Assembly (NCBI GenBank): GCA_021399435.1
Contig: JAJTUP010000022.1
Location: 248,001-312,000, forward strand
DNA from: Diaporthe sp. PMI_573
Lineage: Eukaryota; Ascomycota; Sordariomycetes; Diaporthales; Diaporthaceae
Length of the DNA: 64,000 nucleotides
Direction of reading: 5' to 3'
Shown: positions 23,207 through 35,759 of the stretch, one piece after another
How the letters are laid out: every line of letters begins with the position of its first letter
Numbering within the stretch: the first letter of the stretch is position 1
The notes under the pieces: generated by a model
The model's database searches: none
The model's input: only the letters and a program-made list of their open reading frames with translations
What the model was told of the DNA's origin: nothing
Made by a program: the position numbers and the translations under genes

Positions 23207-24387
23207 TTTACCCGATTCGGTGGTGTTGTGATGGATTGATGGCTTATTCACGAGCCAGCAAATGGGCTTTTGTGCAAAGGGACGGGCTTCGCTTTTTCTG
23301 GGACCGGTGTATTGAGGCATGGCATTTCGGGCAGTAACGGTCTGGCATGCGAAAAAATCATATCCAAAAACGGATAAATCATGAATGAATTCCCCGAATA
23401 CCGAGAAACATCCAGCGAAATTTTGGTCGCGGTAGTGAAGAAGGGACCGGCCCCAGACAGACGGGGCGTGTGCGCGTGTTGGGTAGAGGCCGACTACCCC
23501 GTACCAGCTACCGGCCGCCTCAAGGCAATAGACCCAAGGCCAAAAGTGTGTTGTGGAGCGAATAGAGATGGTTGATTTGTGAGCAAAGTACTCGTGACAG
23601 TACCATGAGCGCATGTGCTACCAGGCCGCAACATTTGGCACTCGGACTTGTCAATTATGTGTATTGTGGGCCCGGCAACTTGAGCAAGGTAAAGCGGTGT
23701 CTGCGGTGGTAAGTGGTGCCCTTGTAAATCAAGACCTCCGCTGCGATGAGGATAAGAACAAAGTACAAGAATTTTTTATTTCTACCTCGGCTTTCAATTC
23801 AACCCTTTGACTAGCCAACATGTCCAACGCACACATTTTTCTGGGTCAGTATGCGCCCCTTTTGAAGACAGCAATCCCCTTTCCATGCCTCTGGTGTCCG
23901 ATGTTCGGACACCCGTGAAGCTCTAGGGAGCAAGTCCATGACTGATGCCAGGCGATGCGCCAGGTGCAATATCCACAATAAGATTTTGTGATCGTTGCTG
24001 ATTGGTACAGTATCATGGGAGAAACCAAATGTGCCTTACTGGCCCAGACTTCCTCGCCCTCACAGTCAAGACTGACCGTAGACAATGCTTCCATGATGAT
24101 ACATCGAGCAACAAGGGTGCAGCCGACCTCCATTCCTTTCTTTCCCACCCGTTTCTTCATCTTGCTCCTTTGCGTCTTTGCATTATTCGACCTTTTTTCA
24201 AGCGACAGACTGACACCGCATTTCTCTGTTTGTCGGTATCCAGGCGGGAGTCGATCAAAGCACATTCGTCCTGGCCGCCGTCAGAAGCGGCGTCTGAGCT
24301 TGAGCTGTTCCAAGAAAGGTCGTCCGCTGAAGCAACATCCGGCTGCTCACTTGCCTGCACAAGACCACAGTGCATCGCGTCTTGTTG
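23207..24387. other. Convergent intergenic spacer
   Basis: Between the 3' ends of the uL22 gene and the F-box gene. Only short frames; nothing supported. Confidence 0.6.
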
Positions 24388-27300
24388 CTAGATGCTCTGC
24401 CTGCGGTGGCGTCGCAATCTGACGTTCTTCAGCTCCCTTTCCTGATCAACAGCAGTCTCCGATACAACGCTGCTCAGGCTGCGGTGACCGCGCAATCTGA
24501 TGGTCATCTGCTCTCTCTCCTGGACAGGTCTACCCTCCGATATGAGGCTGATTTGTTGGTCCAGGTTATAAGAGCGGGAGGGGCCTGCTGAGTTGCTGAA
24601 TCTCGCCAAGTTTTCCGCCGAAAGCCCTCCATTTCGGATCATAGCTTCAGTACGGCCTCGATTGCCCCTGCCAAGTTCGTAAATCCCCAAAGCTAAAGCC
24701 TCGGTGTGGTCGTCGTCTTCGTCGAGGCTCGAATCAGCACTGCCACTGCTGTCTGGGCCGCCGCTCAGACCAACGTCCAGGCCACTGTCATGATCGTCGT
24801 CCAATCCATCCTGCTCCGCAGGAGCCACATCGTTCTAGGTATTGCGGCTCACTGCTACTTGCTTTCCCTTGGACTTGAGACTGATGACCTCCGACTCGGC
24901 AGAACTGCTCACACTACCATGGAAACGACCTTCACCAGGATCAGGGTTTCCATCCACGACGGCGATCTGCGCGACGATGTCGTCGTAAATGTCATCCCAG
25001 CCGAAAGACAGTCCAAATATGCCGCTCAGAATCCGTTGCTCTGATTCCGGGATGTAGTTGAGAACTTTGCCAAGAAGACCGTCGTTGCATATTAGCATTT
25101 GAGTATCGAGGTCCTTGAGTTGATTTGGAAGTTCGAGGTCATGCTGCACCATCAGTGGTTCATTCGGGATGATTTTCCAGTTGCTAATGTGTGACGCCTC
25201 GATGAGGGCATAACCACAAGACTTGAGCGTGATCGTCTTCAGTCGATCCTGTTTACCACCATTCCCGAGAATTCTATGGAACATTTTGGAGCAGTATTGC
25301 TCGTTGGCCTTAATCTTTCGGTAATAGTTGTCGTCAGGGCCCACGCCTTCAAGGTGGGCGCGAACTGCTTCCGGTGACATGTCTAGACTGGCAAGGATGT
25401 GGGGCCAAGAGAACAAACGCCACTTAGAGATGGCCGGAGTTGGTGCACCCTGCTGCGCGGGAGCCAATGCTTGATTGACGGCGACGGCGCCAGATGAATG
25501 TTGGGTGAGCCAATGGTGTCCATTTTGGCCCCAGCCATTCACGGCTTGGATGTGTTGAGCCATTGCTGGCCCAGCACCGGGGGCAGGGAGAGGGGCATTA
25601 ATTCCGAGAGGAATAGGTGCCGGGACGAGGTTGTTGTTAATGTTGTTGTTTGCCCCATTCGCAACCGGTCGCTGAAGTTGGAACCAACTTCCAGGCTCCC
25701 CTCCGACACAAAGAGGCCAAGGCCAGTGCGACGGTTTTCCCTGTGGGCCGGGGTGAATGCTGGGTTCGTTGGCCTTGGTAGGGGGTCCGGTCAGAGAAAC
25801 AGATTCCAGCTCGAGATCTCTCAGCATTTCTCTTGACATCTTTCTGACAACATTTAGAAACACATGCGGGGTAAACCAGCAGTTCTTCAGCGAGAACTTC
25901 TCGACATAAGGTAAGCTGATGACATCTCCTTCGCCAAAGCTATGTCGCGGTTGCAAATCGACCATGTTGGCTGCATCTGCAAGTACAGGAGCAGGCATGA
26001 TGTAGCGGTCACGCTGGCTCTTGCCCACAGCAAACTCGCCCCCGCAGATCCATTCAAAGGACACGTGCTTAATGTTCTTCTGCTCACCGACAAAACTGTG
26101 CAGTAGGTTGAAGACAGATCCGTATGTCTCGATCGGGCTGATGCGGCTCTGGGAAACACCGCCTGCGTCGTCCTTGTGGAGTCGGCGCCAGTCCGGGATG
26201 ACGCCAAGGTGGAATGAACGGATACAGGTCATAGACTCCCAAAAGTCTGCCTTCATCAGAGAGGGAACGTGACGGCCGGAGCAGCGTGCGATCGTCAGGG
26301 TGCGGAGGGCTTGGAACGAGTCCTTGTTGTCCATCACGGCAATGACGTAGGAATCCATGAGAGCCCGGTGAGCCCACTCGAGCTCCAGAAGCATCTCCAC
26401 CTGGGAGGCAGTCAGGTTGTTGGGGGAAAGTCCGTAAACCCGCGCATGAGCTGCATTAATGACATTGTTGTCCTGGTCGTCTTCGCCAAGCAGATTCTCG
26501 ATGAGCTGAATGATTTTCTCCTTTCTGGTATCCTTGGTTATCTCAAAGAGTGGTATCTTCTTTTGAAAGAACGCTCCAGAAGCAGAAATATGTTCAACCC
26601 ACTTAACAGCGCGTCCTTCGTCCTCAAGAAGGCGCAGAACCACTCTGGGCCACTCGTTGGAATCATAACCTGCGTTCATAGCCATCTGCTTCAAAATGAC
26701 GAGGCCCATGGACCGGTGACTGTCCTCATTTGATTCATCTTCCGAGTCTGCTTCCACATTGCCGTAGATGGGGGGTCTGAAGACTGACGGCTGAACTCGA
26801 CGGCACAAGGAGTTCGTGTCTGGGCCTTGTAGGTAACCTAGACCAGCATCGCAAGAGAGACCAATCTCGCTGACGGCTCGGAGGGACTGAAAAGCTCTCT
26901 TCATGTGCTGCGTCTCATCTGCGAGCTTCTCTATGCCCTCTAGCTGAGCATAACGCTGGTAGTCCATTATGGGCCATCTGTAAAGACCCCACGGAGCAGC
27001 AACGATTTCTTGGTTGAGTTTGACAGGTGGACAAGCCAAGTCCATCTCATCGAGCTCGAGAGCCAGAGCGAACTTCTGAATGTGAGTTGGTCCGAACTGC
27101 TCGAAGACACGGTACCCATCCGAGAGCAGAGACTCGTCACCCTTCGCTGCAGGGCCGCCCCGAGCTTCTTCGTCGTCCCCACCATCGAGGGCGGGGGGCT
27201 CGTCGGCTCTCTTCTTCAACACCAAGCCGTACTTTTGTTTTTCCGGCGTGAATCCCAAATCAACGTTCAACGTCCCGTACAGTGCTTCAAATTCTGGACG

Positions 27301-27696
27301 AAATGGAACGACGACGTTTCGGAAGAAGGTGTCGGCAAGTTTTGAGTCGAATTCTCGAGAGACCAGTCGCATTGCCTGAACATCCTTTCGATTGAGGTAT
27401 CGAATGACCAGGTTGAAGATCTCAACCGGCACAGCATCCAGCGGCCACGTGGCACGGGGCATGTAAATCTGAGGCTGGTTGGACGCGGCACCAGACGCGC
27501 TGCTCTCGGCGATCACGTCGTCAGACATCGTAAAAGCAGACATCAAGCGGTTTGGCCGGACATTGATGGCTGTCATGGGGGAAGAGTCAGAGGCTGAGGA
27601 TACGAGGATACTCGAGGCCGAACTAGAGGCGGGCGGACTCGCGGACATCTTTCGGCGCTTAGCTGGTCGTGGAGATGGACACAAGGGGCCGGACAT
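24388..27696 (-). CDS. Large F-box protein with in-frame TAG, possibly removed by a micro-intron
   Basis: Uninterrupted frame from ATG 27696 to TAG at 24837-24835 (953 aa), continuing in the same frame for another 148 codons to a second stop at 24388. A 42-nt GT-AG segment (24852-24811, donor gtgagc, acceptor gagcag) or a 48-nt one (donor gtagca at 24858) contains the TAG and is a multiple of three. Splicing the 42-nt segment would give exons 27696-24853 and 24810-24388 (1088 aa). The F-box lies at about residues 83-125 (WPLDAVPVEIFNLVIRYLNRKDVQAMRLVSREF), implying a substrate receptor of an SCF ubiquitin ligase through Skp1. Ahead of it is a Ser/Ala-rich leader with a KRRK cluster. The remainder is a long fungal-specific region, perhaps irregular leucine-rich repeats (RTLTIARCSG, KFSLKNCWF, LKTITLKSCGYALIE). 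The tail after the TAG is Asp/Ser-acidic and then Arg-rich. Substrate unknown. Confidence 0.8.
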
Positions 27697-29545
27697 TGTT
27701 GGGTCGTGGCGCTAGGAAGCACGATAGTAGAATGCAAGGGATGACGGGGCTCCTGAGACTTCTCTTCTCGAATTGAACCCGAAGAGGAAGTGAGTCAATT
27801 CTCCCGTTCTGGGTTCCCCCACGCAATCACAGGATGATGCGGGCAGAGCTGCGCAGATGGTGAGACCTGCGGCGGTCGTTGTGGCGTGCCTGGTTGCTGG
27901 CGATGTGCCGCCAGTCGCAGCGTAGCCACTGGTGTATTAGATTCTCATTAGTTTTTGTCGCGATCATTCAGACTTCATGTCGCGCAAAGAAGAAGAATGA
28001 TGCCACCTGATGATGCCACCTGATGATGCTGCGCACGAGGAGGAAGATGAAGAGCATGCAACGTCGCGCAGCTTCAGGCAACGGTGTCGCCAGCTCTTCG
28101 ACCCGCTGAGGACGTCCGAGTGGTGAGCAAAATGGAACGCCGAAAGACTGAAGGGATAACGGGGCAGAGAGATGAAATGGCGAGGGATGTGGGTAGCGAA
28201 TGCTTCCAGGCGAGGTTCTGATTGTTGTGGATTTTCATGGAGGCAGTGACATGTCTGCGCCGATGGGTGTGCAGTGGTTATGACGGAGTTGGGGGCGCGG
28301 AGGTGGGGTGATGGTGGCTCTCTGACTCCGTTTTGGCAGGGGCCCCACTAAGGAATCACAATCAATCTATACACAGTACGCACATCGAAGAACCGCAGGA
28401 CAGGCACCAGCATAGAAGGGATCCAACAAGGCTGCGCTCCATTCACCCCAGGCCACCTAATGTGGACGCAGTACATACGGTACCTACCTAGCCCTAACTA
28501 CCTGCATGTGGAGGAGGCCCAAGGCAAGAGCCGCAGTGGAGATGCACGCATCGCAAAAGCTGACATGGGGGCGGGTTGCCGGTTTTTTTTTTCTTTTCCT
28601 GGTTTTCCATTGGCTCCCGGTCCCAGCCCTGGAGAAACAACCCCAGCAGAAAGGGACCCACCTCTTAGTGACAAGTCTAGACTCATTTGGGCGGCTTTCA
28701 CATGCAACCGTTGGGCTGGTACTGTCTCCCAATTCTTACAAGAAAGAGGCTTTGTGTTATTATGCAACAGTTCACTGGGACAAGGGCATGTTTTCTCGAC
28801 TTCATTTCAGCCAGATGTTACAAAGCTATGGATGTACGTATTCTGGTCCGAGTTGCAAGCTTCCATCCACCTGGGTGTCAGTCTCCCCGAGAGACATGAT
28901 TAATACCGAGACTGCCACCCGTCTGAAATGAAACATTATGTGCGATTGGTGCATGTCATGTCCCTAGAGGAAAGAGGGGAAAGGCTGCCGCTCCCAAATC
29001 GCTGCCACCAAATACTTGTTGCACATGAGCAGGCGTTCATGGACTTGGAAGTCCTGGTGTTGGATACTGTTGGGCTCCACACGAAAGGGATGTAAAACGG
29101 AACGGTGAATAGTAGAAACCAGGAATACCAAAACAAATGACGCTTCCTGCGTCTCTGTCGTCATGAATGCAACGGCTGCCAAGGCATTACCACCGTGTCC
29201 AGTCTGCCCAAGAACGTCAATCTCAGAACTTTAGCTGCACAGTTTGTTGAGAAACCCAACAAGGGCCAAGTCCAGCCCGCAGAGTTCGTACGTCAAAATC
29301 AAAGAGAAAGGAAAACACGAACATGGCGGAAGTTGCCAGTCCGGGGGAGTACCTCGAGTGCCGCCATTTTTTAACCCCTCGAAAGCGTGTATGAGAGAGG
29401 CCTTTCGCAGCACCCTCGAAGAACGTATTGTAAGGAAAGCTGTCCCGAGCAGAATCGACATTTGTCTCGGATCCGCCGGGCGTCAAAGAAACTCTTCTCG
29501 TTATAGCGCAGTGTCCGACAGCAGGTTGCTCGTCGTGGCCCGAGC
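27697..29545. other. Intergenic region, 1.8 kb
   Basis: Upstream of the F-box gene and downstream of the DUF6590 gene. Contains a 13-bp tandem repeat (27998-28028). Short frames near 28.5-28.9 kb have no signature. Confidence 0.6.
27998..28028. repeat. 13-bp tandem repeat TGATGCCACCTGA
   Basis: Two full copies (27998-28010 and 28011-28023) plus a partial third, about 300 bp upstream of the F-box start. Confidence 0.85.
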
Positions 29546-31882
29546 CTACGACCCTTTGCTCCTCTTCCGATGACCGCTGCGGTGGCCGTGGCCGCTGTGG
29601 CCGCCGCCAGGGTGATCAGACCTGTGCGATTTCTTTGCATCCCAGCACTCATCAACAGCCTGCTGCACGACGGGCCAGTCATCGTAAAGAATGCGGCCCA
29701 CGAAAAGCACCTTCACGTTGTGCTCGACGGTGACCAGCTTCGAATAGTTGACCCTCGACTCCTCCGAGATGTGCTCGCCGGGATTCATCTCCATACAGAT
29801 CGGGTCGAACCTGAGGGCCGGCTCGTTCTGCAGTCTGATCGGTTGTTGGCCCCTCTCGAACACGATGCCATGGTGGTGTGGCTTAACGCCGTTCTTCAGG
29901 CACCCGAGCTTTCCGTACGTCAAGATGGGTCTGTTCCGGACTCAGCAACTATTCACGACGAGATGCAACTGGGAGGAGGGGTACGTCTTACACGCAGCTA
30001 CAATGGCCCTCGCCATTCCTGATGACGATGAAGCGGCGGAAGCCTGTCCACACCCCATTCATGTGGTCGTGCAGCAGGGTGTCAGAAAACATGCTGCCCC
30101 CGCCGGGAATGGTGCCTCCTTTTGGCTCGGACCACATTACTTTGAAAACCTAATACTCCTAGGTCAGTGAAGAGATGCAAGGATAAAGGCAGGCACTCAG
30201 GTCTCACATTTCCCGGCTCGAACTTCATCGAAGGCTCGACTCGGTACCCTGAGAGTGTTAGGCTTCCTCGGCTTGGGCCACTGTCCTAGTGTGTGCAGCT
30301 CGACTCACTGCCATCCAGATATTCTGAGTTTGCCGGTATGCCTCTGATGACATCTGGCTTCGTTGATTTCGACTGACTCTTAGGCGGCGCCTGGTTGCCT
30401 CCAGCTGCAGCCTGGTATGTGGAGCCTCGGTCTGTGAAATTCTTAATTCCTCATCGATGCGTCAACATTATTTGCACCAATCACTTACAAGCTGTCGACT
30501 GTCCTCCGCCTCCGCCTCCTTGCTCGTACATGCCTCTGGTGAAAGACTCCAGGTCTCCATCGGTGCTGCCGACAGTGGCCTCGACGGAAAGATCGGGGAA
30601 GTTTCTCGGGGCAGAGGATGATGTGCTAGTGGGACTGGTGCCGTATCGTGACGCTTGTGTGGGCTCGAATAAGTACCACTGCCTGCTAATCTCACAGATG
30701 GCGACTGACCTTGGCTGGTTGCATATCCTCCTTGTCCTCCATAGTCACTTTGTCCTGCATAAGAACTCGTCCGGTACGATTGCCCGGTAGCGGAACCATA
30801 GTGGGAATAGTTTTGTTGGTAATCGTCTTGTGGAGTCCTGTCACTGCTAGGCTGTGGCACATTGTATGCTAACGACTTACCCTCGCCAGCGCCGCCATAA
30901 AGATCCGTGTCCGCGCGGCCTTTCCCCTTTGATTTACCACCATGCTTATGCTTTCGTGACCTGTCCTGGCTCCTGCTGTCTGCAAAGGCGGGGTCCACTG
31001 AGGCCGTGTTAGCTCATGACGCTTACGACGGTGGAAGAAAGCGCCCTTACTGAGCGTAGAAGGTGGGATGCCGTATCCATTATCGTACATTTGATTGCCA
31101 CCAAGCGCACCGTGTAAGGTATTCCTGGATGCGGCCCCTCGGTCATATGAGGATGTGGCAGGCCCTGGGTAGGAAGTTGCGGGCTGCTCCCTCTTCACAT
31201 CGTCATACTGTTGGTGACCTGGTACACCTGGGCCTTCAAACTCTGTTGCATAAGTGCCTTGGGTGTGGCTGTCATGGTGATATGTGTCGGCTCGGGCGTC
31301 TTGCGGGGAGGTGCCTGAGCTCTGGGAATACAAGTCAGGGCCACTCTGCTGCACTCCGGCTCCAGATGACGTCGTAGTGGTTGGACCCGCTGTTGCGTAT
31401 ACAGAAGGCCGGCGGTCAGACCAAGTTTGTGCTTGGCCTGAGGTCGCTAATTGAACTTGTGAGTGGTCTCGTGCTGAGCAACCACGGCTTGGTTCAAACT
31501 TGGAGCGAAGAGCGCGTACCTGGGCTGAACCCACCTGGCTGTACAGTCGTGTAGTGTTGAGCGTCGCCGTCGTAGGACCCTACAGGCTGGATGCTCATAG
31601 CCTGCATGCCCGCCGCAAGGGCTGAAGCATCGTTACGAGGAGTCACTTGGTAAGTACTCCTGGTGTCCTGTTGGGCCGTTTGATTATCACCGACCGGGGG
31701 ATACTTTCGAACTCTGGAACCATCTGAAGGTGGTGGAATTAGACTATGAAGCATTGGACATGGGAAAAAGACGAGATAACGGAGTAAATGAGCGCACCAG
31801 GCCTCCTGCCCTCAAAGTACCAGCGGCCCCTTTGTTGATCGTAAACAGGATTGTCATAGTTCCAAGTGACAGAGTCATCCAT
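29546..31882 (-). CDS. DUF6590-domain protein with low-complexity N-terminus, 9 exons
   Basis: Exons on the minus strand: 31882-31798, 31723-31520, 31446-31051, 30997-30710, 30653-30489, 30431-30309, 30248-30208, 30149-29992 and 29930-29546 (1845 nt, 614 aa), with every phase consistent. It starts DDSVTWNYDNPVYDQQRGRWYF. The next ~370 residues are Ser/Thr/Gln/Tyr/Gly-rich and likely disordered, with a basic KHKHGGKSKGKGR patch. The C-terminal ~190 residues carry the fungal DUF6590 domain: VFKVMWSEP, GFRRFIVIRNGEGHCSCVPILTYG, KPHHHGIVFERG and the SRVNYSKLVTVEHNVKVLFVGRI segment, closed by a His/Lys-rich tail (GHGHRSGHRKRSKGS). DUF6590 has no known activity; partners and location are unknown. 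Two alternative splice choices look possible (see findings). The exon 3 acceptor could also be AAG 12 nt upstream, in frame. Confidence 0.85.
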
Positions 31883-33968
31883 GATCACATCTTCGTCGCC
31901 AGGCCGTAACGAGCGAGGGATAGATGACCATGTGACACAACAGGGAGAAGATGGTAGCTACCGGCGCAGAAATATGGCGGAGCAGATAGACACAGGTAGA
32001 GCCGAAGGACTGAATAGAGGAATTTGAGGGGTTTGGCCCCAGATCAGGAACGGAGTGGGACCCGTGGTGATCTGCTAGTCTGGCATTTGCAGAGAAGCTC
32101 CCAGGTGGAGTGGGTCCCAAGGTCTCATTGATATGCTAGGTGGTGTGTCTTGTGCATGCGAGGGGGATTTTGAGCCGCAAACTCACCGGTCAGGGAACGG
32201 GCCTGCGGCCACAGACATTGTGTGGTTTCGCGGCAGGATCTGCGGCAGCATCACCGCGAGCAAGCATCGCGCCAGCAGGAGGGCCGGCGTAACGGATGCG
32301 CTGTCTGTGGCGGATGTGCGTTCATGGGAGCATATCTTTCTCCTCCAGAGGCTTCAGGCTAGGCCGGAAAGAAGCCGGGCCAAGCGCATGCATGCTGTGA
32401 TCCACCACCGGGACTTCACTTTGCTTGTGACTGTGAAGCACAGCGCAACACATAACCCCACCCTCTTACAGTCCCGTGCCGACGCGTGATCCAGCGGCAG
32501 CCAATAGCTTCCTGGACTGATATTCCAAACAATCTAAGGGCTCGGAGCACACCCCCTGGACGGGAGAAGCGGAGACGGTTGAGGGTCAAGGGCCTATCCT
32601 GCCCTCCTGCCGTCTCATAGCGGGATAGTGGTGCCGGGTGGATGGTGTGGGTGGCGGATGGGGTGGGTGGCCGAAGCAAAGCGCCCAAGAAGCCTCCAAT
32701 CCTGTGACATCCAGAAGGAGAGGACGTGGGATATCATCTATTGGCCCGGGATCTGGAGCCACCGCACCCTCGAGATAAGCAACAAAGAGAGGGGCAGCCC
32801 TGTCGCCTCGGCGCGTTGACCAATGCGTCACTCCACAGTGGTGACCAGCTGGAGCCGAAGACACAACAACCACCAGGTCTCATCCGGCTGGAAAGCGCAC
32901 GACTCTGAGAGTCTCAGAGGAGAGAGAAACTTGTGCTCATCTGTCAGACCCTGAAGGAAGACAGCGAGAGGCAAAAGGGTGTGGCGACGCCAACGCGGTG
33001 GTTTGTCGGACTGGATTGTCGGAATGCAGCGGACTGGCTGCCTTGTGTTCCATTGCAAACGTGACTCGCATCAACGCTTGATGGTGCAACTCTCCGCGCG
33101 TGTCGAGCGGAGAGAGAGGAAGTCTGCCCCATCTGCCCATCTGCCCATCTGCCCGCATAGCACATGCTGCAGTTTATCCCACGGCGATATAGGCCAGGGT
33201 CTCCTCGCAAGCAAGTCATCGCGTGGAACGAGTATGCGGGTGACATCCTCAGATCCTGTATCGGTGTTGATGCGACCCCGACGAACTGTGCTTTGCAGTA
33301 GGGTGCAGTAGGAACGGGCTGCACTGGCTTGTGTCCCTTCGCGAGGACGAGCTCCCAATCAGTGCCCACGAGAGGAGCAGGCTGGGCAGGGTGGGCCGGG
33401 TGGGCCGGGTGGGTGGATGGTGTCATGGACCAGGATGCGCAATAGCCGGTCAAACAGGACGCTGCCCTCCAGAGCCCGCTCTGGGTCGCACAACGGCTAA
33501 CCATCAAGCCTTTAGGTGGGCTGGCTGCCGGGATGATTGGAGCTTCGGGCATGATGATCGATGGGAACGTGGGCTAATTCCTGTGGCGCATCATCTCGAC
33601 TGCTCTCCACGCTCTCCTGCTTTGCACCCGCCGCGAGATGGCTGCATCCTTGCCGGGCTGGAGCAAGCAATACAGGGGCACCCCTCCCATATTTTTAGCT
33701 TTCAGGACGGCCCGTCCCTCTTTAGCTGGAACCTGGGCGCTGCCGCTTTGGAACCTCGCCAGACGCGTTTGATGCTGAGCACACTGGTTGCTCGCAGCCA
33801 ACGACGCAAACCAGCATACTCGTGAGCTTCCTGGCCCACTTCAAGCCCTCCATCGTGTCTCCGCAAGTCATGATACATCCTGCAGCCTTTACACTCCCCC
33901 CACGCGTCTAACGACACCAGCCTACCCATACTTCCTTGCTCAGACAAAGAGCATGAGCCCACTATCAC
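31883..33968. other. Divergent intergenic region, 2.1 kb
   Basis: Upstream of the DUF6590 gene (minus) and the coiled-coil protein (plus). Contains small tandem repeats (ATCTGCCC x3 at 33131-33154 and GGGTGGGCC near 33.4 kb). No supported gene. Confidence 0.6.
33131..33154. repeat. 8-bp tandem repeat ATCTGCCC x3
   Basis: Three perfect head-to-tail copies in intergenic DNA. Confidence 0.85.
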
Positions 33969-35759
33969 ATGGCAGACAGCGAGCCCTTCCGATGGCTTCC
34001 CAGAATCCCGAAGCTATCGCGACCACCACCGCTTCCTGTTAGCACCGTACCTCCGTCTCAGCCACAAGGTCCATCGGAGAAGGCACCGCTGAGCTCTCAT
34101 AGGAGCTCTCCCGTGCCTCCAACAGCACCCCCGGATCTGCCGGACTCGAAGCCGACAGCTGTCCATCACCGGCTTGCCGGCCCAAGCTTAACTCATTTCC
34201 AGACGAGCATAGAGGTGGAATCCGGATCGTCCTCGAGCGATGCCTGCAGCTCCACCAGTTACGAATCTTCGACGTCCACTAGCGGGTCTCATCTCCATAT
34301 CGGCATTCCTTCCATCGTTACAATTCCGGGAAAGCTTGACGGAAGGGCACAATACTCGTCAGAGGACGAAGACAACTTTACATTCGACAAAAGGAGATGT
34401 GACACCTTGGAGGCCATATGGGGGAGGCTCGAGAGCAAGAGGGACGAGGTTCGTGGAATGAGGGCGGACATTCTGCGCTTGAGACGAAAGACGCAAAGAA
34501 GGCGCTTGCGCAAAGACACCGCTGACAACGTCTTCATGTCTTTCTTGCGCCCTTTCTTAGTGTACAGCACGGGCACAAGTTCCATCGCTACGTCGCACAC
34601 TCGCCTGCGGGAGCTATTTGACTGCATGCAAAAGGCTCGCAACAAATGTCAAGATGTGGAAACTACCCTGGAGTCGATGGAAGAGAAGTTAAGCCAAGCG
34701 GAGGATCAACTTACCTCCGCTGAAGAGTCACTCTTTGATGAACTCCGTCCGGGCGCCAAAATTACGAACAACGGGAAACCTCCAGAGCCTACGAGCTGCT
34801 ATCTCCCCTCTCCTCCCCCTACTTTACTCCTTGGTATTGGCGCAGAGGGACCTGAGGACTTCCATCCTCTGTATAAAAAGTTCATTTCAGAAGTTGGATA
34901 CCTTCAGCTTGCCGAGGAACACCATCAAGATCTTTTCTTCCGGAAAGAATCGATCGAGCGAGAACAAGATCATCTGAGGCTTGCTCAAGACTACTATCCG
35001 GCCGAAATCAAGCGGCTCGAGATCCAGGATTTGAAGTTTCTCCGAGATTTTGGTCTTCATATGAGAAAAAGTCTCGACGAGATGGAAAGACTCCGGGAAG
35101 AGGTGGAACGGCTTCGGCAAATGTGTGAAAATCGATGTGTATTCCCCAAGCACGCGCCGCTACACGAGGCTTACAGATTTGAGCGGGATCTCGGTGACGA
35201 CCTGCTTCTAAGCCCCGAACCGTTCGAAGGCAAAGAGCTCGGTCCATTGTTCACCTCCCGTTTCGCGGTCCTGCTCTACAGTCCCAAGCATCTTCTCGAG
35301 GACCCTCCGATCACAGCAAAGGCAGCATTGAAGAGGGCTGTGAGCCTGAAGGATGGCGACCCTCTTTATCCTTTCAAGGAGGAAATATTCGCATCTGCCG
35401 CCAAAGAGTTTCTCATCGAGCACCTGATCCAAGACGCCAAGGAATCCGACAAGACTGACTTCATCAACCGCTGGCTTCTGCACAGACTGAGAACTTCTAC
35501 CGGGGAAGTGGAGCTTCTCTACTCATTGTTTATCTCCTCATCTTCATTAACGATTCTCGACTTTGAGAAGTGGCAACAGGACGTTCTATTCTATTGGACA
35601 AGGGATGAGCAGGCGCGCCTGCCACCCGAGCGGTATATGGGACCCGTCACATCAGAGAACACGCAAGGTCGATCTGCCTCTATTGAGTCCTCCGCCAAGC
35701 CAAGGCTTCAGAGCGACCCATCCGAAGAAGCCTACACGGCTTCCCCTTCAGCATCATGA
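33969..35759 (+). CDS. Coiled-coil hypothetical protein, single exon
   Basis: Uninterrupted 596-aa frame from the ATG at 33969. Residues 1-110 are Pro/Ser-rich and disordered. Three heptad-rich, charged helical segments follow: around 140-180 (LEAIWGRLESKRDEVRGMRADILRLRRK), around 215-260 (ARNKCQDVETTLESMEEKLSQAEDQL) and around 330-390 (ERLREEVERLRQMCENRC), consistent with coiled coils. The C-terminal third contains KTDFINRWLLHRLRTSTGEVELLY, similar to a stretch I associate with uncharacterised filamentous-fungal proteins. No signal peptide or transmembrane segment. Function is not recognised; a scaffold or structural role is inferred only from the coiled coils. Codon usage and length make it convincingly coding. 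Confidence 0.85.
   Translation: MADSEPFRWLPRIPKLSRPPPLPVSTVPPSQPQGPSEKAPLSSHRSSPVPPTAPPDLPDSKPTAVHHRLAGPSLTHFQTSIEVESGSSSSDACSSTSYESSTSTSGSHLHIGIPSIVTIPGKLDGRAQYSSEDEDNFTFDKRRCDTLEAIWGRLESKRDEVRGMRADILRLRRKTQRRRLRKDTADNVFMSFLRPFLVYSTGTSSIATSHTRLRELFDCMQKARNKCQDVETTLESMEEKLSQAEDQLTSAEESLFDELRPGAKITNNGKPPEPTSCYLPSPPPTLLLGIGAEGPEDFHPLYKKFISEVGYLQLAEEHHQDLFFRKESIEREQDHLRLAQDYYPAEIKRLEIQDLKFLRDFGLHMRKSLDEMERLREEVERLRQMCENRCVFPKHAPLHEAYRFERDLGDDLLLSPEPFEGKELGPLFTSRFAVLLYSPKHLLEDPPITAKAALKRAVSLKDGDPLYPFKEEIFASAAKEFLIEHLIQDAKESDKTDFINRWLLHRLRTSTGEVELLYSLFISSSSLTILDFEKWQQDVLFYWTRDEQARLPPERYMGPVTSENTQGRSASIESSAKPRLQSDPSEEAYTASPSAS

Noticed and set aside
30468..30653. Continuation of DUF6590 exon 4 in its original frame to the stop at 30468
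   Set aside because: The other frame gives a coherent sequence (RYGTSPTSTSSS, then DLESFTRGMYEQ) and connects in phase to all downstream exons of the DUF6590 domain.
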